From Polyangiaceae bacterium (GTDB lineage: Bacteria > Myxococcota_A > Polyangia > Polyangiales > Polyangiaceae), in contig WQZB01000039.1 of NCBI GenBank assembly GCA_009780955.1, positions 1 through 46,149 of the forward strand: a stretch of DNA of 46,149 nt. Reading direction: 5' to 3'. The translations under genes and the position numbers were made by a program. This document shows, one piece after another, positions 33,593-40,895 of the stretch. Every line of letters starts with the position of its first letter. Within the stretch, counting starts at the first letter, position 1. The notes beneath the pieces are model-generated. The model saw nothing but the letters and a program-made list of their open reading frames with translations, had not been told where the DNA came from and made no database searches.

Positions 33593-33820
33593 AGTTCGAA
33601 CTCGTGGATGCGGAGAAGGCAAACTTTCCCGTGGGTGTTCTCTGCGATGTGCTCGACGTCTCACGCAGCGGTTTTTACGCTTGGAAGCAGCGTCCTTCGA
33701 GCGCGCATTCGAAGGCCGACACAGCGCTCACCGTCGAAGTCAAGGCGGCGCACACCAACAGCGGCAAGCGCTATGGCAGCCCGCGCATTCATCGCGCGCT
33801 CCGCAAAAAAGGCGTGCGCA
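33589..33820 (+). pseudogene. IS3-family transposase OrfB, 5' fragment (copy B)
   Basis: Only the N-terminal 77 or so residues remain (KFELVDAEKANFPVGVLCDV to SPRIHRALRKKGVR), covering the HTH_21-like part. All three catalytic DDE residues are missing. After GVR the frame runs into unrelated sequence. Confidence 0.85.
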
Positions 33821-34112
33821 GCCGCGCGACAAGCACGCCGTCGCGAAGGATCTCGCCAAGGGCCGCGATCGCGGGAAGCACCACCGGGAAGTATGTGCCG
33901 GCGTGGTCGTTGCCGAGGGCGTAGAGCAGCCGGTGGTACGCCCGTAGCCGATCGAGGTCGTTTGGGTTGGCGAGCGCACGAAGCGCGGACGGAACCTCTC
34001 CCGGCGAGTTCCACGCTGGCTGCGCGTAGCGGACCCAGTCCACGAGGTCGCTCACGGCGTCTCCGGTCCGCTCTCGCGCGTGCAACTCAGGATGTTTCGT
34101 GAGAGCCTTCAT
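33789..34112 (-). CDS. hypothetical protein truncated by IS3 copy B
   Basis: This is a 107-residue frame of which about 95 residues look native: DAVSDLVDWVRYAQPAWNSPG, LANPNDLDRLRAYHRLLYAL and YFPVVLPAIAALGEILRDG. I do not recognise the family; it is helical and soluble. The last 10 or so residues (RTPFLRSAR) are read from the IS3 copy, so the original C-terminus is lost. Its ATG overlaps the stop of the 62-residue gene before it by 4 bases (ATGA), suggesting a coupled pair. Confidence 0.5.
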   Translation of the reverse strand: MKALTKHPELHARERTGDAVSDLVDWVRYAQPAWNSPGEVPSALRALANPNDLDRLRAYHRLLYALGNDHAGTYFPVVLPAIAALGEILRDGVLVARLRTPFLRSAR

Positions 34113-34297
34113 CTGCGTGGCCGACAGCCTAAGCGAGCTTCCCGGAGCACCTCGTCGGGTGTAGTCGATAGCCTCATCTCGAGGGACGTCAGGGCGGCGG
34201 CGAGCGACAAAAGTAATTGTCGCTGATCAGGCGGCAAGCGATACCATGCATGTGGTGGGTGATCGTGGAGAACCCGCAGTGACCCAGGCAGTTCCAT
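34109..34297 (-). CDS. hypothetical protein, helical, coupled to the truncated gene
   Basis: This is a 62-residue frame with a helical core, HAWYRLPPDQRQLLLSLAAA and EMRLSTTPDEVLREARLG. It overlaps the out-of-frame tail of the GNAT remnant, which supports the idea that the toxin gene has been cut and this gene joined to it. The ATGA overlap with the next gene suggests it is, or was, expressed. The start is uncertain and the family is not recognised. Confidence 0.4.
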   Translation of the reverse strand: MELPGSLRVLHDHPPHAWYRLPPDQRQLLLSLAAALTSLEMRLSTTPDEVLREARLGCRPRR

Positions 34298-34650
34298 CGA
34301 GTGTATTCGACTCGCCTCGAAGCGGGGAAGGACAGCGTGCGTCGACGGCTGCCGCGTGGGCTGACTACCTCGTCGATTCGTACCACAACCATTCCTCCAA
34401 TGCCGGTTGCCTCGTCGCCTTTGAGATGAATCCTGGTAAGCGCGCGTGCGAGTTGAGTCAGCACAGGCAGTGATGCATTGTCGTTGGAATCGCGGCGAAG
34501 CACGTAGACCCGTCCAACACCCGCTTCATTGTTGCGGACAGCGTGGCGGGCGAAGAAATCGTCGAGCGCGTGGTTGCCGCAGGAAAAGCCTGTCTTGGCG
34601 TCGGAGGGCTTGATCGGCGTTGTGACGTAGGCGGGCTCAGACTCGGTCAT
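34189..34650 (-). pseudogene. GNAT toxin gene, truncated after the N-terminal part
   Basis: The first 64 residues match the start of TacT/AtaT-type GNAT toxins, which acetylate aminoacyl-tRNA: KTGFSCGNHALDDFFARHAV and NNEAGVGRVYVLRRD. After LPVL the expected strand GFYTLSMA and the acetyl-CoA motif (RRxGxG/A) are missing. The rest of the open frame is not GNAT-like (ends CRLISDNYFCRSPPP). Its ATG overlaps the antitoxin stop by 4 bases. The toxin should be inactive. Confidence 0.65.
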
Positions 34651-34991
34651 TTGCTGTGGCGGTTGACGGCAGCCCGCAAACTCGGACGCGGCGCAGGCGC
34701 AGCCTCTGTCAACGCCTGCATCTTCGCAAGCGCCTCTGCGGACAGCTCAAGTTTCTGCGGACTCTGCGTCCACTCGAGCGCAGCGAGGGTTGGCGTTGCG
34801 ATCTCGCACGCCGGTGACGACGACGACGGATCGAGCGTCACCAGGCGACGGCCTCGACGCACTTCGAGGACGACCTTGAGGAAGAGCGCGAGCGCCTCGT
34901 CGACGAGCTGGCTCCGGCTCAGCCCGAGCTCGTTCGCGAGTTGAACGACGGCGCTTCCTCGGCTGTCGGGAACAGTGGCTTCGAGTCGCAC
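34647..34991 (-). CDS. ribbon-helix-helix antitoxin of a GNAT toxin-antitoxin pair
   Basis: This is a 114-residue protein. The N-terminus MRLEATVPDSRGSAVVQLAN, followed by ELGLSRSQLVDEALALFLKVV, is a ribbon-helix-helix DNA-binding domain of the TacA/DUF1778-like sort. The C-terminal half (KLELSAEALAKMQALTEAAP) would wrap the toxin. The GTG start is set by a perfect GGAGG five bases before it. The operator-like repeats at 35003-35033 lie just upstream, fitting autoregulation. The toxin partner is truncated, so this may be a solitary antitoxin. Confidence 0.7.
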   Translation of the reverse strand: MRLEATVPDSRGSAVVQLANELGLSRSQLVDEALALFLKVVLEVRRGRRLVTLDPSSSSPACEIATPTLAALEWTQSPQKLELSAEALAKMQALTEAAPAPRPSLRAAVNRHSK

Positions 34992-35002
34992 GGAACCTCC
35001 TT

Positions 35003-35033
35003 ACCTCACAAGTGAGGTATATTTGAGGTATAT
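35003..35033 (-). promoter_or_regulatory. operator-like repeats for the RHH antitoxin
   Basis: A perfect inverted repeat ACCTCAC-AA-GTGAGGT (35003-35018) overlaps two direct copies of TGAGGTATAT (35013-35022 and 35024-35033). They sit 12 bases upstream of the antitoxin GTG, around its ribosome site and probable promoter. Spaced short repeats are what dimeric ribbon-helix-helix proteins bind. Confidence 0.6.
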
Positions 35034-35163
35034 GCCTCGGCAACGTGTTTGGCAAGGGGAGCTGGCTCGCCCATGCTCCGGCCGCCACCAAAGTAGGGCA
35101 CGCTCCCAATGCCCTCCGCGCCCAACTCCACGGTAGTGGGCGAAAACGCGAGCCCTCACAAGC

Positions 35164-35424
35164 TCACGTTTTTCTTTTCATTTTCGACGACGGGATCACA
35201 TCTAAGGTGTTTTGCGCCTCGAGCTTCATTGTCCCACAGGGCTCTTTCGGCGAGATCACGATGCGTTCATTGTGCACGTGGATACGGTCGATGAGGTGCA
35301 ACGCATAGGTGCGGCCAATGTCGTGATCGCGGAGGATGAAGTTGCGCCACGCGTTCACGACCTCGGTGGTGGGCGGCCAGTCGTGCCGACGTGCGAGACG
35401 TTCTGCGCGCTCGGGCGTGTGCAT
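35164..35424 (-). CDS. hypothetical protein, 86 aa
   Basis: This is an unrecognised small protein: RAERLARRHDWPPTTEVVNA, then NFILRDHDIGRTYALHLIDR and a basic end (SSKMKRKT). The composition is protein-like and the frame is not antisense to another gene, but the ribosome site before the ATG at 35424 is weak. It is divergent from the DUF1016 nuclease gene, with 80 bases between starts. The 139 bases between this gene and the antitoxin operator show nothing else I can assign. Confidence 0.4.
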   Translation of the reverse strand: MHTPERAERLARRHDWPPTTEVVNAWRNFILRDHDIGRTYALHLIDRIHVHNERIVISPKEPCGTMKLEAQNTLDVIPSSKMKRKT

Positions 35425-35504
35425 CACCAAAACGGGACACGAAAACGACCGGCCAGATATGCTTGCGAAATTGCGAGGCTCGCCGGAACCTGTGCTCTCT
35501 CCGC

Positions 35505-36620
35505 ATGACGAAGAAGCTGAAGAAAAGCGTCGCACGCACAAAGCCCGCCACTCGAAAGGCGACACCGGCGATCATGCGTGCGAAGCAGGCCATCGCGCCG
35601 GAGAGCGACGCCCGCTTCACCGAGGTCATCGCACTCATCGAGGCCGCCCGTGGCCGCGCGTATCAGGCGGTGAACGCAGAGCTGGTCTCCCTCTACTGGC
35701 AGCTCGGTGAGTACATCAGCCGCAAGATCGCGAACGCCGAGTGGGGGGATGGCGTGGTCAACGAACTCGCTTCTTCCCTCGCGCGTCGCTTCCCAGGCCT
35801 CCGGGGCTTCACGCGACCGAACCTGTTTCGGATGCGTCAGTTCTACGAAGCGTATTGGTCGAATCGAAAAGTCTCAGCACTGCTGAGACAATTGTCGTGG
35901 ACCCATCACCTGATCATCCTCGGTCAGGCCAAGCCGGCGGCCTCCCGCGAGTTCTACATACTCGCCGCTATCAAGGAACGATGGTCGAAGCGGGAGCTCG
36001 AACGGCAGATCAGATCCGGCGCCGTCTTACGTGGAGCGCGCGCCAAGAAGAAAGTCTCACCACTGGTGAGACAAATTCATCCGAATGCGATCGACGAATT
36101 CAAAAACACCTACAACATCGAATTTCTCGGCCTTGCTGGCGAACACTCGGAGGCTGATCTCCACGGTGCTCTGCTCCGGAATCTCGGTCGCTTTCTGACC
36201 GAACTCGGTCGCGACTTCTGCTTCGTGGGTTCCGAGTACCCGGTGCAGGTGGGGCACCAAGACTTTGCGATCGACCTCGTTTTCTTCCATCGTGGTTTGC
36301 AGTGCCTCGTAGCTTTCGAACTGAAGGTCGACAAATTCAAGCCCGCCGATCTCGGACAGCTCTCGTTCTACGTCGAGGCCCTCGATCGCGATGTGAAGAA
36401 ACCCCACGAACGCCCTTCGATCGGTGTGTTGCTCTGTGCGACCAAAGACGACGAGGTTGTGGAATACGCGCTCGCCCGCACCGTATCACCGACGCTCGTT
36501 GCTGAGTACCAGACGTTTCTGCCGCCGAAGGAGGTGCTCCGCGCGAAGATCCATGAGCTGTACGCGCAGCTCGTCGTGGACAGGAGCGAAGAGCACCCCT
36601 CCGGAGGGAGACACCGATGA
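35505..36620 (+). CDS. DUF1016 / YhcG-type PD-(D/E)xK nuclease
   Basis: This is a 371-residue protein of the YhcG/DUF1016 group. The N-terminal helical domain (AYQAVNAELVSLYWQLGEYI, RFPGLRGFTRPNLFRMRQFY, LSWTHHLIILGQ, REFYILAAIKERWSKRELER) is DNA-binding-like. The C-terminal domain is a restriction-endonuclease fold with D257 and E272-x-K274 in IDLVFFHRGLQCLVAFELK. Family members have been linked to mobile elements and phage defence. The ATG at 35505 is chosen by the Lys-rich family start. Two perfect palindromes lie inside the gene (35871-35889, 36054-36072), both reading KVS-x-L-x-RQ. The stop overlaps the next gene by 4 bases. Confidence 0.85.
   Translation: MTKKLKKSVARTKPATRKATPAIMRAKQAIAPESDARFTEVIALIEAARGRAYQAVNAELVSLYWQLGEYISRKIANAEWGDGVVNELASSLARRFPGLRGFTRPNLFRMRQFYEAYWSNRKVSALLRQLSWTHHLIILGQAKPAASREFYILAAIKERWSKRELERQIRSGAVLRGARAKKKVSPLVRQIHPNAIDEFKNTYNIEFLGLAGEHSEADLHGALLRNLGRFLTELGRDFCFVGSEYPVQVGHQDFAIDLVFFHRGLQCLVAFELKVDKFKPADLGQLSFYVEALDRDVKKPHERPSIGVLLCATKDDEVVEYALARTVSPTLVAEYQTFLPPKEVLRAKIHELYAQLVVDRSEEHPSGGRHR
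35871..35889 (+). repeat. in-gene perfect palindrome 1
   Basis: GTCTCAGCACTGCTGAGAC has 9-base arms with one central base and codes within KVSALLRQL of the DUF1016 protein. It shares GTCTCA..TGAGACA with the palindrome at 36054. Confidence 0.9.
36054..36072 (+). repeat. in-gene perfect palindrome 2
   Basis: GTCTCACCACTGGTGAGAC has 9-base arms with one central base and codes within KVSPLVRQI, in the same codon phase as palindrome 1, 183 bases earlier. The two differ by compensating changes in the arms (AGC/GCT against ACC/GGT). Confidence 0.9.
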
Positions 36621-38347
36621 CCGCCGCTTCTTCCCCCAACACGACCGACGACGAAGCCTTCGTCGTCCAGTGCGAGGCCGACTACACGATCGCAGAGATC
36701 ACGGCAGTCGCCCACGTTGCGCCTAGAGCAACGGCCCCGACCCACGTGCTGGCGGTCGTCGAGCTTCTTCACAAGCATTTGGAGCCCAATCCACTCATCA
36801 GCCTTGCCCCCAAGAGCGGTGGCTATCCACGTGGAATCGACCTCGGAACTCGTGGAGGAAAGCTCCTCGTCCAACGGTGGCATGTTTCGGTGGGCGACGG
36901 CATCCAGTGGTACCGGACCTGCGCGCGCGGATCGATGACGGTGCCAGGCAGAGACCCATTGAAACCGACCGTCGTTCAGCTCGGTCAACTTGGGGACGAC
37001 CCACCTTGGCCTCACCTCGTGATCGAGGTCGAGCAATTCTGGCCATACTCCGAGTTCTGGGGAGATCGACCAGGTGGCTCGCGTTGGCATCGTCTCGTCC
37101 CCGTCGCCCCCATCGACGTTACGCATGGCTGGGAGACGACCGATTTCGAGCACGCCCGCAACTTCTTCATGTCGGAGGTCCACGTGGACATTCTGTCCCG
37201 GTCGGTTCTGGTCGGATCCTGCCACCTTCGCCTGCCCAACCCGATCTACCGCGACCTCCAGCAGCGCGTCGGCAGTGACTGGCGGAGCGTCACCTTCGAC
37301 GTAGACCCATACCCGACTCAGCCACTCAATGAACTGGAGCTGATGTTTTGGAATCAGCGCTCGTGGGGAGCGACGTCGGTGCGACGCATGACGCTGCAGC
37401 CGGGCGTCAACGTGCTCCACGTGCCTGAAGGAGTGGAGCAAGTCGCTCATGCTGTTGTCTGTCAAAAGAGGGGCCTACTAAAGCTGTCCCAGTCGGCAGG
37501 GTTCATCCGTGCGTTCAACGGGGCGATGGACCTCATCTCGGAGCAACGTAGCGTAGAAGCGCCGAAGGGCAGATACACCGTCGGCGTGAGCGGGGCCTCC
37601 CAGCCGATCCAGGTAGGAACACCACGGCCCGCAGGCGCCCTGACCCGACTCGCCGCCGACGAGGGGCAGCAACGAACACAGAGAGAATGGGCAGCGACGG
37701 CGTTTCAATGGTTCGACAAAGACGGCGTCGCCGGGACGCAGGCCATTCGAGACATCATTCGGTCGGCGAGCACGAGCGTCGACCTCCTCGATTCGTACTT
37801 CGGGCGTGGCGACCTTATGGAGTTCGCCCTTTCTACGACAAAGCATGGGTTGCCCTTTCGAGTGCTCACGTCGCACGACTTCTGTACGAGCGGTGAGGAT
37901 CCAGACCTGAAAATCGAGCGCGGTGATGCCCTTGCTAAAACGCTCGAGTCTGTGCGCGCGGAGGACCCACGGCTCAACATCGAGATCAAAGTGATGCCCG
38001 GCCAGAAGTCACCCGTGCATGACCGCTTTCTCATCGTCGACGGGACCGTCTGGGTGCTTGGCGCGTCGCTCAACGAGTTCGGGAGCCGGGGCTCGTTGCT
38101 CATGAAGCTTCCGGCGTCGCCTGTCCACGGCACCAGCGGATCGTCGGCGTTCTCCGTATCCGCGAACGTTTTCGATGTACACTGGGACACATCCGACGCC
38201 TTGGCTGACTGGGTGAAGCGACGGGCGGCTTCGCGCACCGGTTCCCGAGGAGCCTCGCGACCCGGCACACTCAAGGAGCGAGTGCTGTCGACGAAGCGCA
38301 TGTTGGAAGAAACGCTTCAACGTGTTCATGAGGTATGGCGTGCGTGA
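36617..38347 (+). CDS. PLD-like domain protein, possibly VPA1262-like, coupled to the DUF1016 nuclease
   Basis: This is a 576-residue protein. The first 360 or so residues form a large domain I do not recognise with certainty; it recalls the VPA1262-family N-terminal domain. The C-terminal part is phospholipase D-like: SASTSVDLLDSYFGRGDLMEFA begins a PLD repeat, and SPVHDRFLIVDGTVWVLGAS (His468) carries a variant HxK motif, HDRFLIVD, where Arg replaces Lys. SLNEFGSRGSLLMKL follows. One HxR motif only means it would act as a dimer, if active. GGAGGGAG lies just before the ATG at 36617, which overlaps the DUF1016 stop (ATGA). Nuclease or sensor roles in defence are inference. Confidence 0.6.
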   Translation: MTAASSPNTTDDEAFVVQCEADYTIAEITAVAHVAPRATAPTHVLAVVELLHKHLEPNPLISLAPKSGGYPRGIDLGTRGGKLLVQRWHVSVGDGIQWYRTCARGSMTVPGRDPLKPTVVQLGQLGDDPPWPHLVIEVEQFWPYSEFWGDRPGGSRWHRLVPVAPIDVTHGWETTDFEHARNFFMSEVHVDILSRSVLVGSCHLRLPNPIYRDLQQRVGSDWRSVTFDVDPYPTQPLNELELMFWNQRSWGATSVRRMTLQPGVNVLHVPEGVEQVAHAVVCQKRGLLKLSQSAGFIRAFNGAMDLISEQRSVEAPKGRYTVGVSGASQPIQVGTPRPAGALTRLAADEGQQRTQREWAATAFQWFDKDGVAGTQAIRDIIRSASTSVDLLDSYFGRGDLMEFALSTTKHGLPFRVLTSHDFCTSGEDPDLKIERGDALAKTLESVRAEDPRLNIEIKVMPGQKSPVHDRFLIVDGTVWVLGASLNEFGSRGSLLMKLPASPVHGTSGSSAFSVSANVFDVHWDTSDALADWVKRRAASRTGSRGASRPGTLKERVLSTKRMLEETLQRVHEVWRA

Positions 38348-38723
38348 TCCGCGCCTACGCCAAGCATGGGCGCTCGCGCGCGCCGACGAGCGACGGGCCG
38401 CAACCGAGCGACTCCTTGCGATGGTGACGACAACTGACCGAACCGAAATCGACCGTCTGCTTGAGGAATGGTGGACCAGTGTCTTGGCGCACGACTTACA
38501 AGGAGATGAGTGGAAGACCGTGCAAATCGAGAGGCTTCGAACGAAGTGTTCCTCCCTTCCCATCGGCAGCCAGAAGGTCGCTTTAACGGCCCCCAACACG
38601 TTGGCGTGCGACGCAACAGGCGAGGATCGTGGAGTCGGAGCCCTGCTCCTTGGTGAATCGGCAGCAGCAGTCATTCGCAAGGGTTCCTCAGTCGTCGCGC
38701 TCGATCGCGCGGTGAAATTCCTT
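38322..38723 (+). other. open frame after the PLD-like gene, fused in frame to a lipoprotein
   Basis: An open frame starts at ATG 38322 (or 38328), overlapping the end of the PLD-like gene. It reads RYGVRDPRLRQAWALARADE, RLLEEWWTSVLAHDLQGDEW and LLLGESAAAVIRKGSSVVAL, which looks protein-like and could be a third member of that operon. There is no stop before the lipoprotein start at 38724, so translation from 38322 would give a 314-residue hybrid. The most likely cause is a deletion or insertion junction. Confidence 0.4.
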
Positions 38724-39266
38724 ATGACGCATGCGCGCCGAGCGTTCGGGGCACTGAGCGTGGCCGGCGCGCTGCTCGGCTGCGGCTCGAACAGTCGACT
38801 GCCCGTCGACACCATGAACGGGGAGGACGGCGCCGCGAACGGGGACGCGTCGGCCGCGGCCATCGAGGACGCGGGAACCTACCACCAGGGCGTCTACACC
38901 TGCTGCGGCGCGGGCCGCGGCTTGAGCTGCTGCGCGGAGGAGCCGGGTCTTCTGGGCTACGACGTCCAGCCCGACGGCGGTATCGTCGCGGTGGGTGACC
39001 TGCACGACGGTTCGACCGAAGCGAACTGCTTTCGGTACGGCGGCGCCAGCGGCGCCTGCGCCGGCAACGGCGACATGTTCGATGGAAAGGACATCTGCTC
39101 GATCTGCTGTCCTGGTCTCGTGCGGACGAATCAAGTCGCCCCCAGCGGCGACGGCAGCACGTGCGTCCAGGCCGGTCCGGTGAGCCTCTTCGTCTGCCTT
39201 CCGTGCGGCAACGGCGTTTGCGAGACGACCGAGAACCATTGCACGTGCCCGGCGGACTGCCCCTGA
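38724..39266 (+). CDS. Cys-rich lipoprotein
   Basis: This is a predicted 180-residue lipoprotein: MTHARRAFGALSVAGALLGC is a signal peptide with lipobox ALLGC. The mature part has about 16 Cys in paired clusters (YTCCGAGRGLSCCAEE, ICSICCPG, VCETTENHCTCPADC), likely disulfide-bonded outside the cell. Similar Cys-rich short lipoproteins are frequent in myxobacteria. The same frame is open far upstream (to 38322), but the signal peptide argues for this start. It has no functional link to the upstream operon that I can see. Confidence 0.6.
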   Translation: MTHARRAFGALSVAGALLGCGSNSRLPVDTMNGEDGAANGDASAAAIEDAGTYHQGVYTCCGAGRGLSCCAEEPGLLGYDVQPDGGIVAVGDLHDGSTEANCFRYGGASGACAGNGDMFDGKDICSICCPGLVRTNQVAPSGDGSTCVQAGPVSLFVCLPCGNGVCETTENHCTCPADCP

Positions 39267-39392
39267 GCGGCGCTGGGGCATCTGCGGGGCGATGGCCCGA
39301 ACTCGGTCCTACGATGTCGGCGTCGTGGGTCACCCCGGGCAAGGTGACGCCCGGCGACTCAGCTCCGTCAGGCGTCGGGCATCCGGGGCGGT

Positions 39393-40343
39393 TCAGTCGA
39401 GCAGAAGCCATCGCTTCCCGGCAATGTCATCGTCCGTCAACACCCGGCCGCGCGTCACGTCGACAGGGAAGCGCCTGCGCACGATTTCGCTCAAGTGAGG
39501 AGCCACTTCAGGTGCGACGCTGGAGGCGCGCTCCGCGAGCTTTTCGGCAGAACAAACTTTTTTTGCAACGAGAGCGATGGAGTTGCGGACGACCCCTCGG
39601 CGAAGCTGGCCGTCTGTCTCGCTCGGGTCAGGCACTGCGAAAATCGCAATCTCGTACGACTCGAAGACATGTGCGATCGACGCCAGGATCGATCGCATCG
39701 AACTCTCGTCCGAGTCCAAGTTGCCGATCAAGTTCAGGATGAACGCGCCATCGTCCGTCATCGTCCTCCGCACGAGCTCGAAGAACTGCGTCGTCACGAG
39801 GTGCGCGGGAACGCAGTACGCTCCGTAGGCGTCGAGTACGACGAGATCGTACTCCTTCGATGAGCAGCCGCAGGCGAACTGGCGGGCATCGGCGACGTAG
39901 ACTCTCAGTCTCTCAGAAGTCCGCAAACCGAAGAACCGATGTGCGGCATCTACGACGATCGCTTCGCTATCGACCACGTCGATCGTGGCGTCGTCGTAGA
40001 TCGCTTCAAATTGGCGCGGCCCGATGCACGCACCTCCTCCCAGAAAGAGGATCCGGCGCGGCCGTTCGTCGAGAAGCATTCCGACGTGCAGTCCGTCGAC
40101 GTAGCCCCACCCCGAACGGAGCTTATTCGTCCGATCCTGGCGCGACTGCACAAGCTCGCGCGTCGGGCTGACGAACACGAGCTCGCGAAAACGCGCGTTC
40201 TCTCTCACGACGACAGTGTCTTCGCCACTCTTCCCGATCATCCATTGCCGCGAGTGCCGCGAACCCAATGCCATGTACACACGGACACCCAAAAGCACCA
40301 CGAGGGCTAGCCCTCCGATCGTCAGGAAGGTTTCATAGTCCAT
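39393..40343 (-). CDS. membrane-anchored spermidine-synthase-like methyltransferase-fold protein
   Basis: This is a 316-residue protein. One N-terminal helix (FLTIGGLALVVLLGVRVYMA) anchors a Rossmann domain like spermidine synthase: RILFLGGGACIGPRQF (motif I), IDVVDSEAIVVDAAHRFFGL (acidic loop), VADARQF and YDLVVLDAYGAYCVPAHL. The usual GGGDG start of the aminopropyl-binding loop is changed to GGGACIG, and the polyamine-site residues are not evident, so it may not make spermidine. ATG 40343 is chosen over longer frames. It is divergent from the OsmC gene. Confidence 0.72.
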   Translation of the reverse strand: MDYETFLTIGGLALVVLLGVRVYMALGSRHSRQWMIGKSGEDTVVVRENARFRELVFVSPTRELVQSRQDRTNKLRSGWGYVDGLHVGMLLDERPRRILFLGGGACIGPRQFEAIYDDATIDVVDSEAIVVDAAHRFFGLRTSERLRVYVADARQFACGCSSKEYDLVVLDAYGAYCVPAHLVTTQFFELVRRTMTDDGAFILNLIGNLDSDESSMRSILASIAHVFESYEIAIFAVPDPSETDGQLRRGVVRNSIALVAKKVCSAEKLAERASSVAPEVAPHLSEIVRRRFPVDVTRGRVLTDDDIAGKRWLLLD

Positions 40344-40471
40344 AGGCTTCCATTGGGCCGAACGGCACGAATGTGCACTGAGCGCGATCGTCTCCGCTGC
40401 GAACCCTTTCGGCGGTGCGCTGGCTCTCAAACGATCCTAAAGTTTCGAAAGAAGAAAAATGGAGGCCCAGT

Positions 40472-40885
40472 GTGACTACTGGGATCGCAACCATGCAAGA
40501 CATTCTCGTCACATTCCCTGGCGGCAAACGCGTTGATGCTCAGGTCGGGTCGTACGTGGTTCATACCGACCAACCCGTCGACGCAGGTGGCAACGGGAGC
40601 GCGGCTGCACCGTTCGATCTTTTCCTTGCGTCGCTCGCGACATGCGCCGGCATTTACGTGCTTGGCTTCTGTCAGTCACGCAATCTCGACACCACTGGCC
40701 TTGGGCTTCGGCAGCACGTCGAGGTCGATGAAGCCACGAAGCTCCCCCGAAAAATCACTATCGAGATCACCTTGCCTCGCGACTTCCCAGAGAAATATCG
40801 CACAGCAGTCGTGCGGGCCGCCGAAGGCTGCAAAGTCAAAAAGACGATCACCGCAGCGCCGTCATTTGACGTCGTAGTAACCTAA
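40472..40885 (+). CDS. OsmC-family protein
   Basis: This is a 137-residue OsmC/YhfA-like protein. The family can reduce peroxides with two Cys. Visible are VTFPGGKRVDAQVG, PFDLFLASLATCAGIYVLGF (first Cys), FCQSRNLD and AAEGCKVKKTI (another Cys). The GTG at 40472 has a perfect GGAGG six bases earlier, which decides the start; the ATG at 40493 is internal. It stands between a spermidine-synthase-like gene (divergent) and tag (convergent, 10 bases). Confidence 0.82.
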   Translation: MTTGIATMQDILVTFPGGKRVDAQVGSYVVHTDQPVDAGGNGSAAAPFDLFLASLATCAGIYVLGFCQSRNLDTTGLGLRQHVEVDEATKLPRKITIEITLPRDFPEKYRTAVVRAAEGCKVKKTITAAPSFDVVVT

Positions 40886-40895
40886 GCTCGTATGG

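Larger units (their letters stand above)
33224..33820 (+). mobile_element. IS3-family insertion sequence, copy B (truncated)
   Basis: The left end starts TGAACCTCACCCGATTTGG, the same as in copy A. OrfA is intact; OrfB stops matching at GGCGTGCGCA near 33820, and the rest of the element with its other terminal repeat is missing. The sequence that follows belongs to a minus-strand hypothetical gene. Copy A lost its OrfB segment at the same GGCGTGCGCA point. Confidence 0.8.
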
